Shown here: one piece after another, positions 17,110-24,578 of the stretch
Numbering within the stretch: the first letter of the stretch is position 1
How the letters are laid out: each line of letters begins with the position of its first letter
Assembly: GCA_014804755.1 (NCBI GenBank)
Contig: JAAUZE010000031.1
Location: 1 to 64,000, forward strand
Direction: 5' to 3'
From: Lachnospiraceae bacterium
GTDB taxonomy: Bacteria; Bacillota; Clostridia; Lachnospirales; Lachnospiraceae
DNA: 64,000 nucleotides
The notes under the pieces: model-generated
What the model saw: only the letters and a program-made list of their open reading frames with translations
Told to the model about the DNA's origin: nothing
Database searches by the model: none
Position numbers and translations under genes: made by a program

Positions 17110-18622
17110 GAGAATTTCCCCCCTGTTTTGTTTTCATGGCAAGTTCCACCGCTTTATATGCACCGTCATAGAGTCCGGCGGTCTTGTTTCTGCAGATGCA
17201 GTCACACATTTGATTCAAAAGTGTATCCTCCTGCAAAAACAGCTTTATCATCTGGATCGTATGCGGAATGTCGCTGCATTCAAGCGTGCCGTCCCCCATT
17301 TCCGCCGAATGGATGGCGCCCCAGCGCTCATGGCCGCCCACACGCTTGATGAAGAGCTTCGGCACCGGATAAAAGCTTAATTCGCTCGGCTTTGTCACAA
17401 GCACGTCGCAGCTTCTCATCAGAAGATTCGTGCAATACACGGCCTCAAAAATATTCGCATGGTAAAAGCCGTGAATGCCTTCCACGCTTCCGGTCAGCGC
17501 CTGCTCTGCAAACTGCTGCGTCTTTTCCCAGTCATCAAAATGCTCCGTTGAAAGCGCTCCCATTTCAGGAAGTTCTTTTTTTAATTCCTCCCACACATTG
17601 CGGTAATCTCCCACATTGACATAGAGCGCGGCTTTCTTTGCGCGGATCTTCGGGATCAGATACTTGATGATTGCGGAAAAGATCTCCTTCTGCGCGCCGG
17701 CTCCGCCGATCGTTAAAAGAAAACGCATCGGCTCCTTATTCTTTTTCCGGCTGATACGCGCTGCGCAGTCCTCCTCGATATGGCTCACCAGCTCGTGATC
17801 CACATAATGTCCGGTATAGACAAGCGAATCCTCCGGCATCGGGTTGCATACTTTTTTCTTATTCATTCCGTTTAAGATCCGATAGCCGAGATAGGACTGG
17901 TAGGTCTGGATCGTGTGCAGGCTTCCCTCCGATAAATGAAGCGCCATTGGCCAGTTGTCGGGAATCGCATTGACCACATGCTTCATTCCCGCGTGAATTG
18001 CCGCCTGTGCCGGCCATACATGGGTCGCAATGACCGGCATATCCTTCGGCACATTGCGGTAGACCGCCGCCATCAGCTCCGCGTTTTTCTGATCGGACGC
18101 GTTATAGGAAAGCTTTCGGAAGCCCTCGTAATTCATCGGCTCCCATACAAGCTTATTGAACAGTCTGCTCTTACCCGAAATCCGTGACCCCAGCGAATAC
18201 AGGTCGTTCTGCGCGCTGATGCATTTCGTGCAGGTCGTCTGCCGGTAGCTGTTTAAGTCCATCCAATACGGCGTGTAGCCCATGGACTTTGCGGCGGACG
18301 CCATTGCCATGGAAATGCGGTAATGACCGAAACCCATGCGGATATTGCCGACGATCACGCCCTTTTCTAAGTCGAACGCATCTCCGCCGGCAACGGCCGT
18401 ACTGTCCGCTTTTGCAGCGCCTGCTGCCGTCTTTCCCTCCGGCAGGCACACGTCGTAGACGCCGAGCAAATCCCCGATATGCTCGTTTTTACGGATTTCC
18501 ACGGGATAATCCGTCTGCGAATCGTCCCCGAATTTTTTGATATATTTCTGTTTGGACTTCACCGCCTTTCTGTACACGCTGTTTTTCATTTCGTTTCCGA
18601 AGATCACTTTGGAACGTTCCAT
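17102..18622 (-). CDS. GT-B-like protein of unknown function in the galactoside operon
   Basis: A 506-residue soluble protein. Residues 90-130 contain VGNIRMGFGHYRISMAMAS, a glycine-rich loop with G-x-G-H resembling the N-terminal nucleotide-sugar fold of MurG or diacylglycerol galactosyltransferases. The C-terminal half has FLLTIGGAGAQKEIFSAI, then CDVLVTKPSELSFYPVPKLFI, matching the donor-binding half of GT-B proteins. A cysteine pair lies in TTCTKCIS. It is sandwiched between the GH2 gene and the symporter and overlaps the latter by eight bases, so it is very likely part of the same pathway. Its reaction is unknown: glycosyltransferase, phosphorylase-like enzyme or epimerase are all open. 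Confidence 0.7.
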   Translation of the reverse strand: MERSKVIFGNEMKNSVYRKAVKSKQKYIKKFGDDSQTDYPVEIRKNEHIGDLLGVYDVCLPEGKTAAGAAKADSTAVAGGDAFDLEKGVIVGNIRMGFGHYRISMAMASAAKSMGYTPYWMDLNSYRQTTCTKCISAQNDLYSLGSRISGKSRLFNKLVWEPMNYEGFRKLSYNASDQKNAELMAAVYRNVPKDMPVIATHVWPAQAAIHAGMKHVVNAIPDNWPMALHLSEGSLHTIQTYQSYLGYRILNGMNKKKVCNPMPEDSLVYTGHYVDHELVSHIEEDCAARISRKKNKEPMRFLLTIGGAGAQKEIFSAIIKYLIPKIRAKKAALYVNVGDYRNVWEELKKELPEMGALSTEHFDDWEKTQQFAEQALTGSVEGIHGFYHANIFEAVYCTNLLMRSCDVLVTKPSELSFYPVPKLFIKRVGGHERWGAIHSAEMGDGTLECSDIPHTIQMIKLFLQEDTLLNQMCDCICRNKTAGLYDGAYKAVELAMKTKQGGNSHE

Positions 18623-18651
18623 ACTGCCCTTTCCCCCTTTTTATTTCATCC

Positions 18652-18732
18652 TAATCCTCCATGTTGCCAACAGCCCGCAAATTTGGGCATCAGCCCAAAT
18701 TTGCCGATTGAAAAATCTTTGATTTTTCAATC
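18652..18732 (-). repeat. Tandem hairpins plus Shine-Dalgarno repeat, copy A
   Basis: On the minus strand: a perfect 12-base hairpin with loop AAA (18706-18732), a perfect 12-base hairpin GCAAATTTGGGC-TGAT-GCCCAAATTTGC (18677-18704), then GGGCTGTTGGCAACATGGAG and a GGATTAGG tail. The stretch 18652-18704 is about 90 percent identical to 27127-27180. Here the ATG after the repeat's GGAGG opens only a two-codon frame (ATG AAA TAA); the real gene starts 30 bases on with its own ribosome site. Confidence 0.65.
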
Positions 18733-18768
18733 TAAATTCTTCAAAAGATTTGCGCTCTGCGTAAATCC

Positions 18769-21234
18769 TTATTCTACACGAAATGCAATCCGTACGCTTT
18801 GGGCTTGCCGCGTGGTCAGCAGAAGCTCCGCTTCTCCGCATTCCCCCGTCGTTCTGACATAGGTTCCTCCCATGCCGCCGCGCAGGCTGATCACGTCCGG
18901 ACCGACCAGCTCGATCGGTCCCGTGGTCTTAAGTGTTACGGGTTCCTGAAAATAGGGAAGCACATTTCCATATTCGTCCACAGCCCGAATCCTCACCGCC
19001 GCCACGTCATAGCTTACATTCTCCCGCAAGACCGTATGATCTGCATCCGTCCAAAGCGCCGCCCTGCGCATTGGCTTTTTGATCACGGTCTTTACCACCT
19101 TTCCGTCCTTTATCGCCTCAAAACGATAGGCCGTCGCCGTGCCGCCCCAATCGCCGATATATTTGTTGTAGAGCGCGACCGCCTCCTGCGGTTTCATATG
19201 ATAGCGCAGCATCAGCCACAGCGCCGCGCGCTTCGCCGCCGACGGCATGTGGGAAAGCCCGTTTCGCGCGGTTAAATTTAGTGCTTTTTTGATGAGCTCC
19301 GCCTGCGCGGGTACAAAGGCTTCCTTCTTTGTAATCTGATCTCCGATGAAATCATCGAGCACGATCGGCCCGTGCGCCAAATGCCGGTATGCGGAATCCT
19401 TTTTTGTATATTCCTTGATAAAAATATCATTTTTATACATGCGAATGCTGTCCGCATTGCTGAAAAGATAAATGTCGCCGCGGTTGCAGCCCGGATGCTC
19501 GCCGATGTCCATGGTCGATCCGACCTCCAACACATCCTGTTCCTCGCCCTGAGACGCATATACGGCCGCCGCCAGCTTGGGATTGCGGTACATATCCATC
19601 AGTCCGTGATAACAGATCCGGTCTCCGCTCCCGAAATCCTGATGCGTATTATAATCAAACATGCACCATGCGAAGCAGCCCGCAATATCCTCGTTTGCCG
19701 CTGCCGCCTCCAACACGTTGGCGTGGCGGAGCGCATGCTCCTGCCGGTGCTCCTCACAGTCAAATGCTTTTGCCGGATACATATGCCCGTTGTATTCCGA
19801 AATGAGATAGGCTTTTTCGTTATCGGACGTGACGCGCTTCTTCGGCTCACAGCCGGGCGTCTCCCCGTCATGCAGAAAATCATTATAGGTATAGACGTCC
19901 TCAAACAGCGTGCTTTTTTTGTGTGCGCGCACGCCTCCGGTCGGTCTGGAATCATCCAGTTCATGCGCCGCGGCATTTGTCTTTTGATAAAAATCGTCGT
20001 CATCCTGCGACTCGTTGATCCGCACGCCCCAAAGAATGATGGATGGATGATTGCGGTTTTGCAGCACCATCTCGCGCGTGTTTTCCACCGCCTTTTCTTT
20101 CCACTGCTCATCTCCGATGTGCTGCCAGCCCGGTATTTCCGTAAATACCAGCAGACCGATCTCATCGCAGCAATCTAAAAAATATTGTGACTGCGGGTAA
20201 TGGGAGGTGCGCACCGCATTACATGCCAGTTCCCCTTTGACCAGCTCTGCGTCCCGCCTCTGCATGGACTGCGGCATCGCATAGCCCACATAAGGAAAGG
20301 ACTGATGCCGGTTCACGCCGCGCAGCTTGATCTTTTCGCCGTTTAAATAAAAGCCGTCTTTCAAAAAGCTGACACCACGCACGCCGAAGCGCGTTACATG
20401 GCGCTCCGCGCTGCCGGACAGATACGTCTCCATCACATAAAGAACGGGGTTATCCATATCCCAAAGGGAAAGTGCGGTCCGTGCAGGCGATACTTTATTC
20501 TGTGTATTTTGTGCAAGCGGGAGCACGTATTCTACGGTAAACTGCGCCCGATCCGTCTCGTGACACCACTCACCGAGCACCCTGCCATCCGTTGTCAGCA
20601 GTCTCTGGCAGACAACGTAACAAGCCGTATGGTTCGCACCGCGCAGCTCAGAAGGATTCTGATCTTCGCACATGCCCTTCTTTTGCATTACATCCAAGGT
20701 GATACTGCTGCGCACCGTCACCTGCTCGGCACCCTTTCGTGCGTCTAACGTGCGGACAAATACATCTTTGACATACGCTGTCTCCTGCACCGTAAGCCAC
20801 ACGTCGCGGTAAAGCCCTCCGTAAGTCATATAATCGATCACAAATCCGAAGGGCGGCTGATTTAAGCTCTCCCTGCTGTCCAACTCCACGACAAGCCGGT
20901 TTTCTCCCGGAGAGATCGCTTCCGTCACTTCCACGGTAAATGCCGTATATCCGTTTTCATGAACGGCGAGCTGCTTTCCGTTCACATAGACCACAGCGCA
21001 ATGCGCCGCGCCCTCAAAGGTCAGAAAAATCCGTTTTCCGTCCCACTCCTTTTGTACCGTAAAGCTTCTACGATAGCCGCAGTGCTTTTGATAGCACGCC
21101 TCGTCAAAATAATCATACGGCGTTTCCGTAACCGTATGCGGCAGGCGCACCTGCTTTGCCGCTGCCTCAAACGAAAGAAATTCTCCGGTGAAGCTGTCCG
21201 TATATTCCCAATCATTGTTCAGATATTCCCTCAT
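18769..21234 (-). CDS. GH2-family glycosidase, probable beta-galactosidase
   Basis: An 821-residue GH2 enzyme. It has an N-terminal jelly-roll (RRSFTVQKEWDGKRIFLTFEG), an Ig-like domain, then the barrel beginning KLRGVNRHQSFPYVG. The acid/base Glu is in WGVRINES (near 407) and the nucleophile in YLISEYNG (near 479). No signal peptide is present, so it acts inside the cell. Beta-galactosidase is the likely activity given the alpha-galactosidase and MelB-like partners, but beta-glucuronidase or mannosidase cannot be excluded. The start at 21234 follows GGAG by four bases; the longer frame upstream only reads through the 31-bp repeat array. Confidence 0.9.
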   Translation of the reverse strand: MREYLNNDWEYTDSFTGEFLSFEAAAKQVRLPHTVTETPYDYFDEACYQKHCGYRRSFTVQKEWDGKRIFLTFEGAAHCAVVYVNGKQLAVHENGYTAFTVEVTEAISPGENRLVVELDSRESLNQPPFGFVIDYMTYGGLYRDVWLTVQETAYVKDVFVRTLDARKGAEQVTVRSSITLDVMQKKGMCEDQNPSELRGANHTACYVVCQRLLTTDGRVLGEWCHETDRAQFTVEYVLPLAQNTQNKVSPARTALSLWDMDNPVLYVMETYLSGSAERHVTRFGVRGVSFLKDGFYLNGEKIKLRGVNRHQSFPYVGYAMPQSMQRRDAELVKGELACNAVRTSHYPQSQYFLDCCDEIGLLVFTEIPGWQHIGDEQWKEKAVENTREMVLQNRNHPSIILWGVRINESQDDDDFYQKTNAAAHELDDSRPTGGVRAHKKSTLFEDVYTYNDFLHDGETPGCEPKKRVTSDNEKAYLISEYNGHMYPAKAFDCEEHRQEHALRHANVLEAAAANEDIAGCFAWCMFDYNTHQDFGSGDRICYHGLMDMYRNPKLAAAVYASQGEEQDVLEVGSTMDIGEHPGCNRGDIYLFSNADSIRMYKNDIFIKEYTKKDSAYRHLAHGPIVLDDFIGDQITKKEAFVPAQAELIKKALNLTARNGLSHMPSAAKRAALWLMLRYHMKPQEAVALYNKYIGDWGGTATAYRFEAIKDGKVVKTVIKKPMRRAALWTDADHTVLRENVSYDVAAVRIRAVDEYGNVLPYFQEPVTLKTTGPIELVGPDVISLRGGMGGTYVRTTGECGEAELLLTTRQAQSVRIAFRVE

Positions 21235-21320
21235 GCCGCTCCGCTCCTTTTCCCCGGATGCCTGCTTCTTGAACGTGCAGACGTCCTCTGATACGCTTCT
21301 CGAACTTGCTGACGGTCTTC

Positions 21321-21464
21321 TATGCGTTTCTCGATCATGCAGTCGCTCTTCTATGCGTTTCTCGATCATGCAGTCGCTCTTCTATGCGTTTCTCGATCAT
21401 GCAGTCGCTCTTCTATGCGTTTCCCGATCGTGCAATCGCTCTTCTATGTGTTTCCCGATCGTCT
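21321..21464. repeat. 31-bp tandem repeat array, about 4.6 units
   Basis: Units begin at 21321, 21352, 21383, 21414 and 21445, exactly 31 bases apart; each starts TATGCGTTTCTCGATCATGC and the last is partial. The first three are identical, while the fourth and fifth carry substitutions (CTCGATCATG to CCCGATCGTG). A shorter related stretch precedes the first. The length is not a multiple of three and equals about three helical turns. The array fills the gap between the tetR stop and the GH2 start. There are no spacers, so it is not a CRISPR. Confidence 0.9.
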
Positions 21465-21472
21465 CAGGCGGT

Positions 21473-22048
21473 CTACACTTCAATTCCGCGCATGATAATG
21501 TCCATCATTTCGTCAAGCGCCTGCGCATAGCTGACATTTTCCTCCGAAAGCACATCTCTTGAAAAAAACTGACTGATCGTTCCTTCTATCATTGCCTTTA
21601 AGACCGGTATGGAGATCCTTCGGATCTCTCCCGCCTCCATTCCCTCTCTCAGAAGCGCGATGGTCGGCTCCCAGTCGCTTTCCAGACGTTTTTGGATCTG
21701 TCTGTATACCTTCGGATACTTTTGCTCCATCAGGGCGATCTGCCTTACATTAAGGTTCTCATAACGCCCCGGAAGAACGATCATGATCTTCCGGATCTTC
21801 TCAACGATGGAAAGTGACGGGTTCTCCAACACTTTTCGCTCCTCCTCCTTGATCTTGGAAAAGGTATGCTCCACCATCTCGTCAAACAGGGTATCCTTAT
21901 CCCGGAAAATCTCATACAATGTCTTTTTGCTCATGCCGACATGCTTTGCAATATCGTCCATCGTAAACTTTAATCCCTTGTCCTGAAATTCCTCCAGCAC
22001 AGCATTCATGATCTCTTCTTTTGCTTCCTGCATTCTGTCTGCGTCCAT
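21473..22048 (-). CDS. TetR/AcrR-family transcriptional regulator
   Basis: A 191-residue regulator with an N-terminal helix-turn-helix (about residues 10-55: FTMDDIAKHVGMSKKTLYEIFRDKDTLFDEM) and a helical ligand-binding C-terminal domain. It stands at the head of the galactoside genes in the same direction and is the likely local regulator, although TetR proteins are an unusual choice for sugar operons. The start at 22048 (MDADRMQ) was chosen over an upstream ATG giving a non-homologous extension; the ribosome site is weak. The 31-bp array lies directly downstream. Confidence 0.9.
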   Translation of the reverse strand: MDADRMQEAKEEIMNAVLEEFQDKGLKFTMDDIAKHVGMSKKTLYEIFRDKDTLFDEMVEHTFSKIKEEERKVLENPSLSIVEKIRKIMIVLPGRYENLNVRQIALMEQKYPKVYRQIQKRLESDWEPTIALLREGMEAGEIRRISIPVLKAMIEGTISQFFSRDVLSEENVSYAQALDEMMDIIMRGIEV

Positions 22049-22117
22049 ATGATATTCCCGCTTTCTAATGCCATTTCTATATGATCCGGTTTCTTTGCCC
22101 TCTGGCACGATTCTCTT

Positions 22118-22214
22118 CGTATCTGTAGACCCTTTTCAGATACGTTATCCGTTTATCGGATTCTTATTCACCTTGCGTGGAAACCAAAAAACTATTTTAA
22201 GTTTTCTGGTTTCC
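22118..22214. promoter_or_regulatory. Inverted repeats upstream of tetR
   Basis: Two dyads lie in the tetR upstream region: CGTATCTG and CAGATACG (22118-22125 and 22137-22144, 11-base centre), and GGAAACCA with TGGTTTCC (22179-22186 and 22207-22214), the latter extended by AAAAC/GTTTT inside. The first is about 70 bases before the start and is a plausible autoregulatory operator. No strong -10/-35 pair was identified. Confidence 0.4.
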
Positions 22215-22260
22215 TCTAGGATAGCAAATTTTTCCATTTTAATCTATTCATAAAACATAC

Positions 22261-22293
22261 AAAAAAGGCAGTACGTTTTTGTGCGTACTGCCT
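22261..22293 (-). terminator. Terminator downstream of the toxin gene (original pepD terminator)
   Basis: A perfect ten-base stem (AGGCAGTACG with CGTACTGCCT), an eight-base loop and TTTTTT on the minus strand. It lies 22 bases beyond the duplicated pepD tail, so before the toxin-antitoxin insertion it would have been the terminator of pepD. Confidence 0.88.
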
Positions 22294-22315
22294 AAATGCG
22301 ATTCTTACAAAATCC

Positions 22316-22362
22316 TTTATTTCTTTTGGATCAATGCCCGCAGGTATTCATACATTTTTCCC
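22316..22362 (-). repeat. Duplicated pepD 3' end, distal copy
   Basis: This 47-base stretch matches the real pepD tail at 23008-23054 at 45 of 47 positions, in the same orientation. It still encodes G-K-M-Y-E-Y-L-R-A-L-I-Q-K-K-stop; the differences are one Arg-to-Lys change and one synonymous change. It sits between the toxin gene and the terminator. With the proximal copy it brackets the toxin-antitoxin cassette as direct repeats. Confidence 0.9.
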
Positions 22363-22383
22363 GCCAAAATGTATATATATGTG

Positions 22384-22737
22384 TCAATCTTCTTCTCTCA
22401 TATCCTGCTCATTTATCCATCGCTTCAAAACATATTGCCAATTCATTCCATCCTGCAGCACCCGAAGAATTGTCACTACCGATTGCCCGGCGTCCACAAT
22501 ATAAAATAAAAGATAGGTACGATACGGCTTAAAATAGATATCATATCCCCTGTAACGAATCCCTGTTGTATTATGGCCTATAGGATATGCCCTTAATCCA
22601 TCAACTGCCATTTTCATTTTCTTTGTAAAATTCTCACCCAACTCACGATATTTGAAATTGTCCAAAATATATTTCTTCATTCCCCGAATATCGTCTCTGC
22701 TGCTATAGGTATATCTGACTTTATAACTCTTTTGCAA
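22384..22737 (-). CDS. RelE/ParE-superfamily toxin
   Basis: A 117-residue protein with the compact RelE/ParE fold pattern: SYKVRYTYSSRDDIRGMKKYI at the start, a helix with FTKKMKMAVDGLRAYP, then strands GIRYRGYDIYFKPYRTYLLFYIV and VVTILRVLQDGMNW. Such toxins cleave mRNA at the ribosome or inhibit gyrase; the type cannot be set from sequence alone. It lies 14 bases after the antitoxin gene. The whole pair is inserted at the 3' end of pepD between direct repeats of the pepD tail. Confidence 0.85.
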   Translation of the reverse strand: MQKSYKVRYTYSSRDDIRGMKKYILDNFKYRELGENFTKKMKMAVDGLRAYPIGHNTTGIRYRGYDIYFKPYRTYLLFYIVDAGQSVVTILRVLQDGMNWQYVLKRWINEQDMREED

Positions 22738-22751
22738 TGTGTCACCTATTC

Positions 22752-22910
22752 CTAAATCGTGTCAATCTCATCCCACAATTCAGCATCTTCCAACACCCGT
22801 CCATGCTCCACATCATCTAATGCCTCGTCCAGCTTTAACAGCAAAGCATCCATGGCGTTTTCCATTGTGTATGAATTTTCTCCTGTTTTGACTGCTTCAG
22901 CTAATGGCAT
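22752..22910 (-). CDS. Small antitoxin partner of the RelE/ParE toxin
   Basis: A 52-residue acidic protein (ENAMDALLLKLDEALDDVEHGR, then EDAELWDEIDTI). The position before a RelE/ParE gene and the acidic C-terminus fit an antitoxin of the Phd/StbD-like group. The start at 22910 is chosen because GAAAGGA stands eight bases upstream and because a consensus promoter (22959-22987) lies inside the longer frame from 22973, which has no ribosome site. If the longer start were used the protein would have 73 residues. Confidence 0.7.
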   Translation of the reverse strand: MPLAEAVKTGENSYTMENAMDALLLKLDEALDDVEHGRVLEDAELWDEIDTI

Positions 22911-22958
22911 AAAATCATTCCTTTCTGCAAGCACATAATTTTGATTGATCTGTCCATT

Positions 22959-22987
22959 ATTATATGTTGTCATCGCTGAATTTACAA
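22959..22987 (-). promoter_or_regulatory. Promoter of the toxin-antitoxin pair
   Basis: On the minus strand TTGTAA (22982-22987), a 17-base spacer and a perfect TATAAT (22959-22964) stand 50 bases before the chosen antitoxin start. The short dyad ACAAG/CTTGT upstream of and across the -35 box could be an operator. The cassette thus carries its own promoter and does not depend on pepD transcription. Confidence 0.75.
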
Positions 22988-23007
22988 GATTTTTTGCAAC
23001 TTGTTAT

Positions 23008-23054
23008 TTTATTTCTTTTGGATCAACGCCCGCAGGTATTCATACATTCTTCCC
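23008..23054 (-). repeat. pepD 3' end, proximal copy of the direct repeat
   Basis: The last 14 pepD codons plus stop lie in this 47-base stretch, repeated at 22316-22362 with two mismatches. The two copies are direct repeats bracketing about 645 bases that contain only the toxin-antitoxin genes and their promoter. Confidence 0.9.
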
Positions 23055-24484
23055 ACACTCGCGATATGCATACGCTCCGAGGTTGTGTGGATATCCGTTA
23101 AATCCGGTCCAAACGATACGCAGTCCAAGCCGGGCAGCTTCGCCGAGAGCAGACCACACTCCAAGCCTGCATGAATGACCTCCACCTTCGGCTCTTTTCC
23201 GAACATCTCGCGGTACTGCGCGATCATGCTCTCGCGCAGCGGAGAATCACTGCGATATTCCCATGCCGGATAATCCCCGTGATAAGATACCGTCCCGCCT
23301 GCAAGCGCCGACAATGCCGTCACTTTTTCACGCAGCGCATCCTTTGCGGACGCCACGGAACTGCGGATCGAATGGTCTGTCTCAAGCCCGTTTTCTGTCA
23401 AACGGACAATCCCCATGTTTAAACTCGTCTCGACCAGGCCTTTGATATCCGTGCTCATTGCCTGTACACCGTCAGGCACACAAGCGAGGAAGCGTGCGGC
23501 TGTTTTTGTGGCGGCATCATCCAGCGCTGTCCATTCGTTATCGCCTTCGTCTCGCTCCGGCGCGCCGTTTTCTTCCCCGAACGTCAGGCTGACCTTCACT
23601 CCCGCGTCTCTGTTAGCAAATTCTTTTTGTAATATCCGTTCATATTCTTCTGCCGCGGATAAAAGTGTTTCCTTCTCTTTTACAGCAATAACAAGCTCTG
23701 CTGCTGCCTCTATGGGAATCGCGTTATCCTTTGTCCCGCCCGACAAAGAGACGATCGCATACGGCATCCTGCGGATCAGTTCAAGCAGAAACCGCCCCAT
23801 CAGGCAGTTGGCGTTTCCCCGTTGTTTATGAATTTCCGCGCCGGAATGCCCGCCCTGTAATCCATGGATGTGCACACGCGCCAATATGCCCCTGCGGCGT
23901 TCTCTTTTGACCGGAATCACACTGTGTACGCGCACACCGCCCGCGCAGCCGACCGTGAGAATGCCCTCCTCCTCAGAGTCGATATTTAAAAGCCGCCTTC
24001 CTTTCAGCACGGAGAGATCGATCGCTGCCGCACCGTTCATACCGACCTCCTCATCCGTGGTGAACACAGCTTCCAGCCTCGGATGACAAAGCGTTTCATC
24101 TTCTAAGATCGCCAATGCATAGGCAAGTGCGATCCCGTCATCGCCGCCGAGACTCGTTCCTTTCGCATAAATGGTATCCCCTTCCACGGCAAGCGCAAGC
24201 GCATCGTGCTCTAACGACAGCGGACAGTCCGCATCTTTGACCGCCACCATGTCCATATGCCCCTGCATGATGATCGGCTCCTCCGTCTCATATCCTGCGG
24301 ATGCCTCTTTAATGATGATGACATTATTTGCCGTATCCTGCACATAAAAAAGATCATGTTCTTTTGCAAAAGAAACCAAATAATCACTGACCGCCTTCTC
24401 ATTTCCCGAACCGCGCGGGATACGGGTGAGTTCCTCGAAATAGTCAAATACGCGCTGCGGGTAAAGCCCTGTCAATACGCCCAT
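23009..24484 (-). CDS. pepD: Aminoacyl-histidine dipeptidase (Xaa-His dipeptidase)
   Basis: A 491-residue M20-family zinc peptidase close in length to E. coli PepD (485). Metal-ligand motifs are visible: IIMQGHMDMV near 90, GDDGIALAYALAIL near 120 with TTDEEVGMNGA near 145, and VIHAGLECGLL near the end. It hydrolyses carnosine-like dipeptides in the cytoplasm. GGAGG is seven bases before the ATG. Its natural 3' end has been rebuilt by a toxin-antitoxin insertion; the coding sequence is complete. Confidence 0.95.
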   Translation of the reverse strand: MGVLTGLYPQRVFDYFEELTRIPRGSGNEKAVSDYLVSFAKEHDLFYVQDTANNVIIIKEASAGYETEEPIIMQGHMDMVAVKDADCPLSLEHDALALAVEGDTIYAKGTSLGGDDGIALAYALAILEDETLCHPRLEAVFTTDEEVGMNGAAAIDLSVLKGRRLLNIDSEEEGILTVGCAGGVRVHSVIPVKRERRRGILARVHIHGLQGGHSGAEIHKQRGNANCLMGRFLLELIRRMPYAIVSLSGGTKDNAIPIEAAAELVIAVKEKETLLSAAEEYERILQKEFANRDAGVKVSLTFGEENGAPERDEGDNEWTALDDAATKTAARFLACVPDGVQAMSTDIKGLVETSLNMGIVRLTENGLETDHSIRSSVASAKDALREKVTALSALAGGTVSYHGDYPAWEYRSDSPLRESMIAQYREMFGKEPKVEVIHAGLECGLLSAKLPGLDCVSFGPDLTDIHTTSERMHIASVGRMYEYLRALIQKK

Positions 24485-24578
24485 ATGCTGTCCTCCTTGT
24501 TTTTCAATAACAGATCATAACGCATGATACAATCATCTAGCGGCTGTGAATCCGTCTTCACAGCCGCCTGTCATCATC

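Noticed and set aside
19372-20178. Long plus-strand open frame (268 codons)
   Set aside because: It is antisense to the GH2 gene, has no ribosome site and an Arg/His-rich shadow composition.
21321-21464. CRISPR array
   Set aside because: Units are back to back with no spacers and no cas genes nearby.
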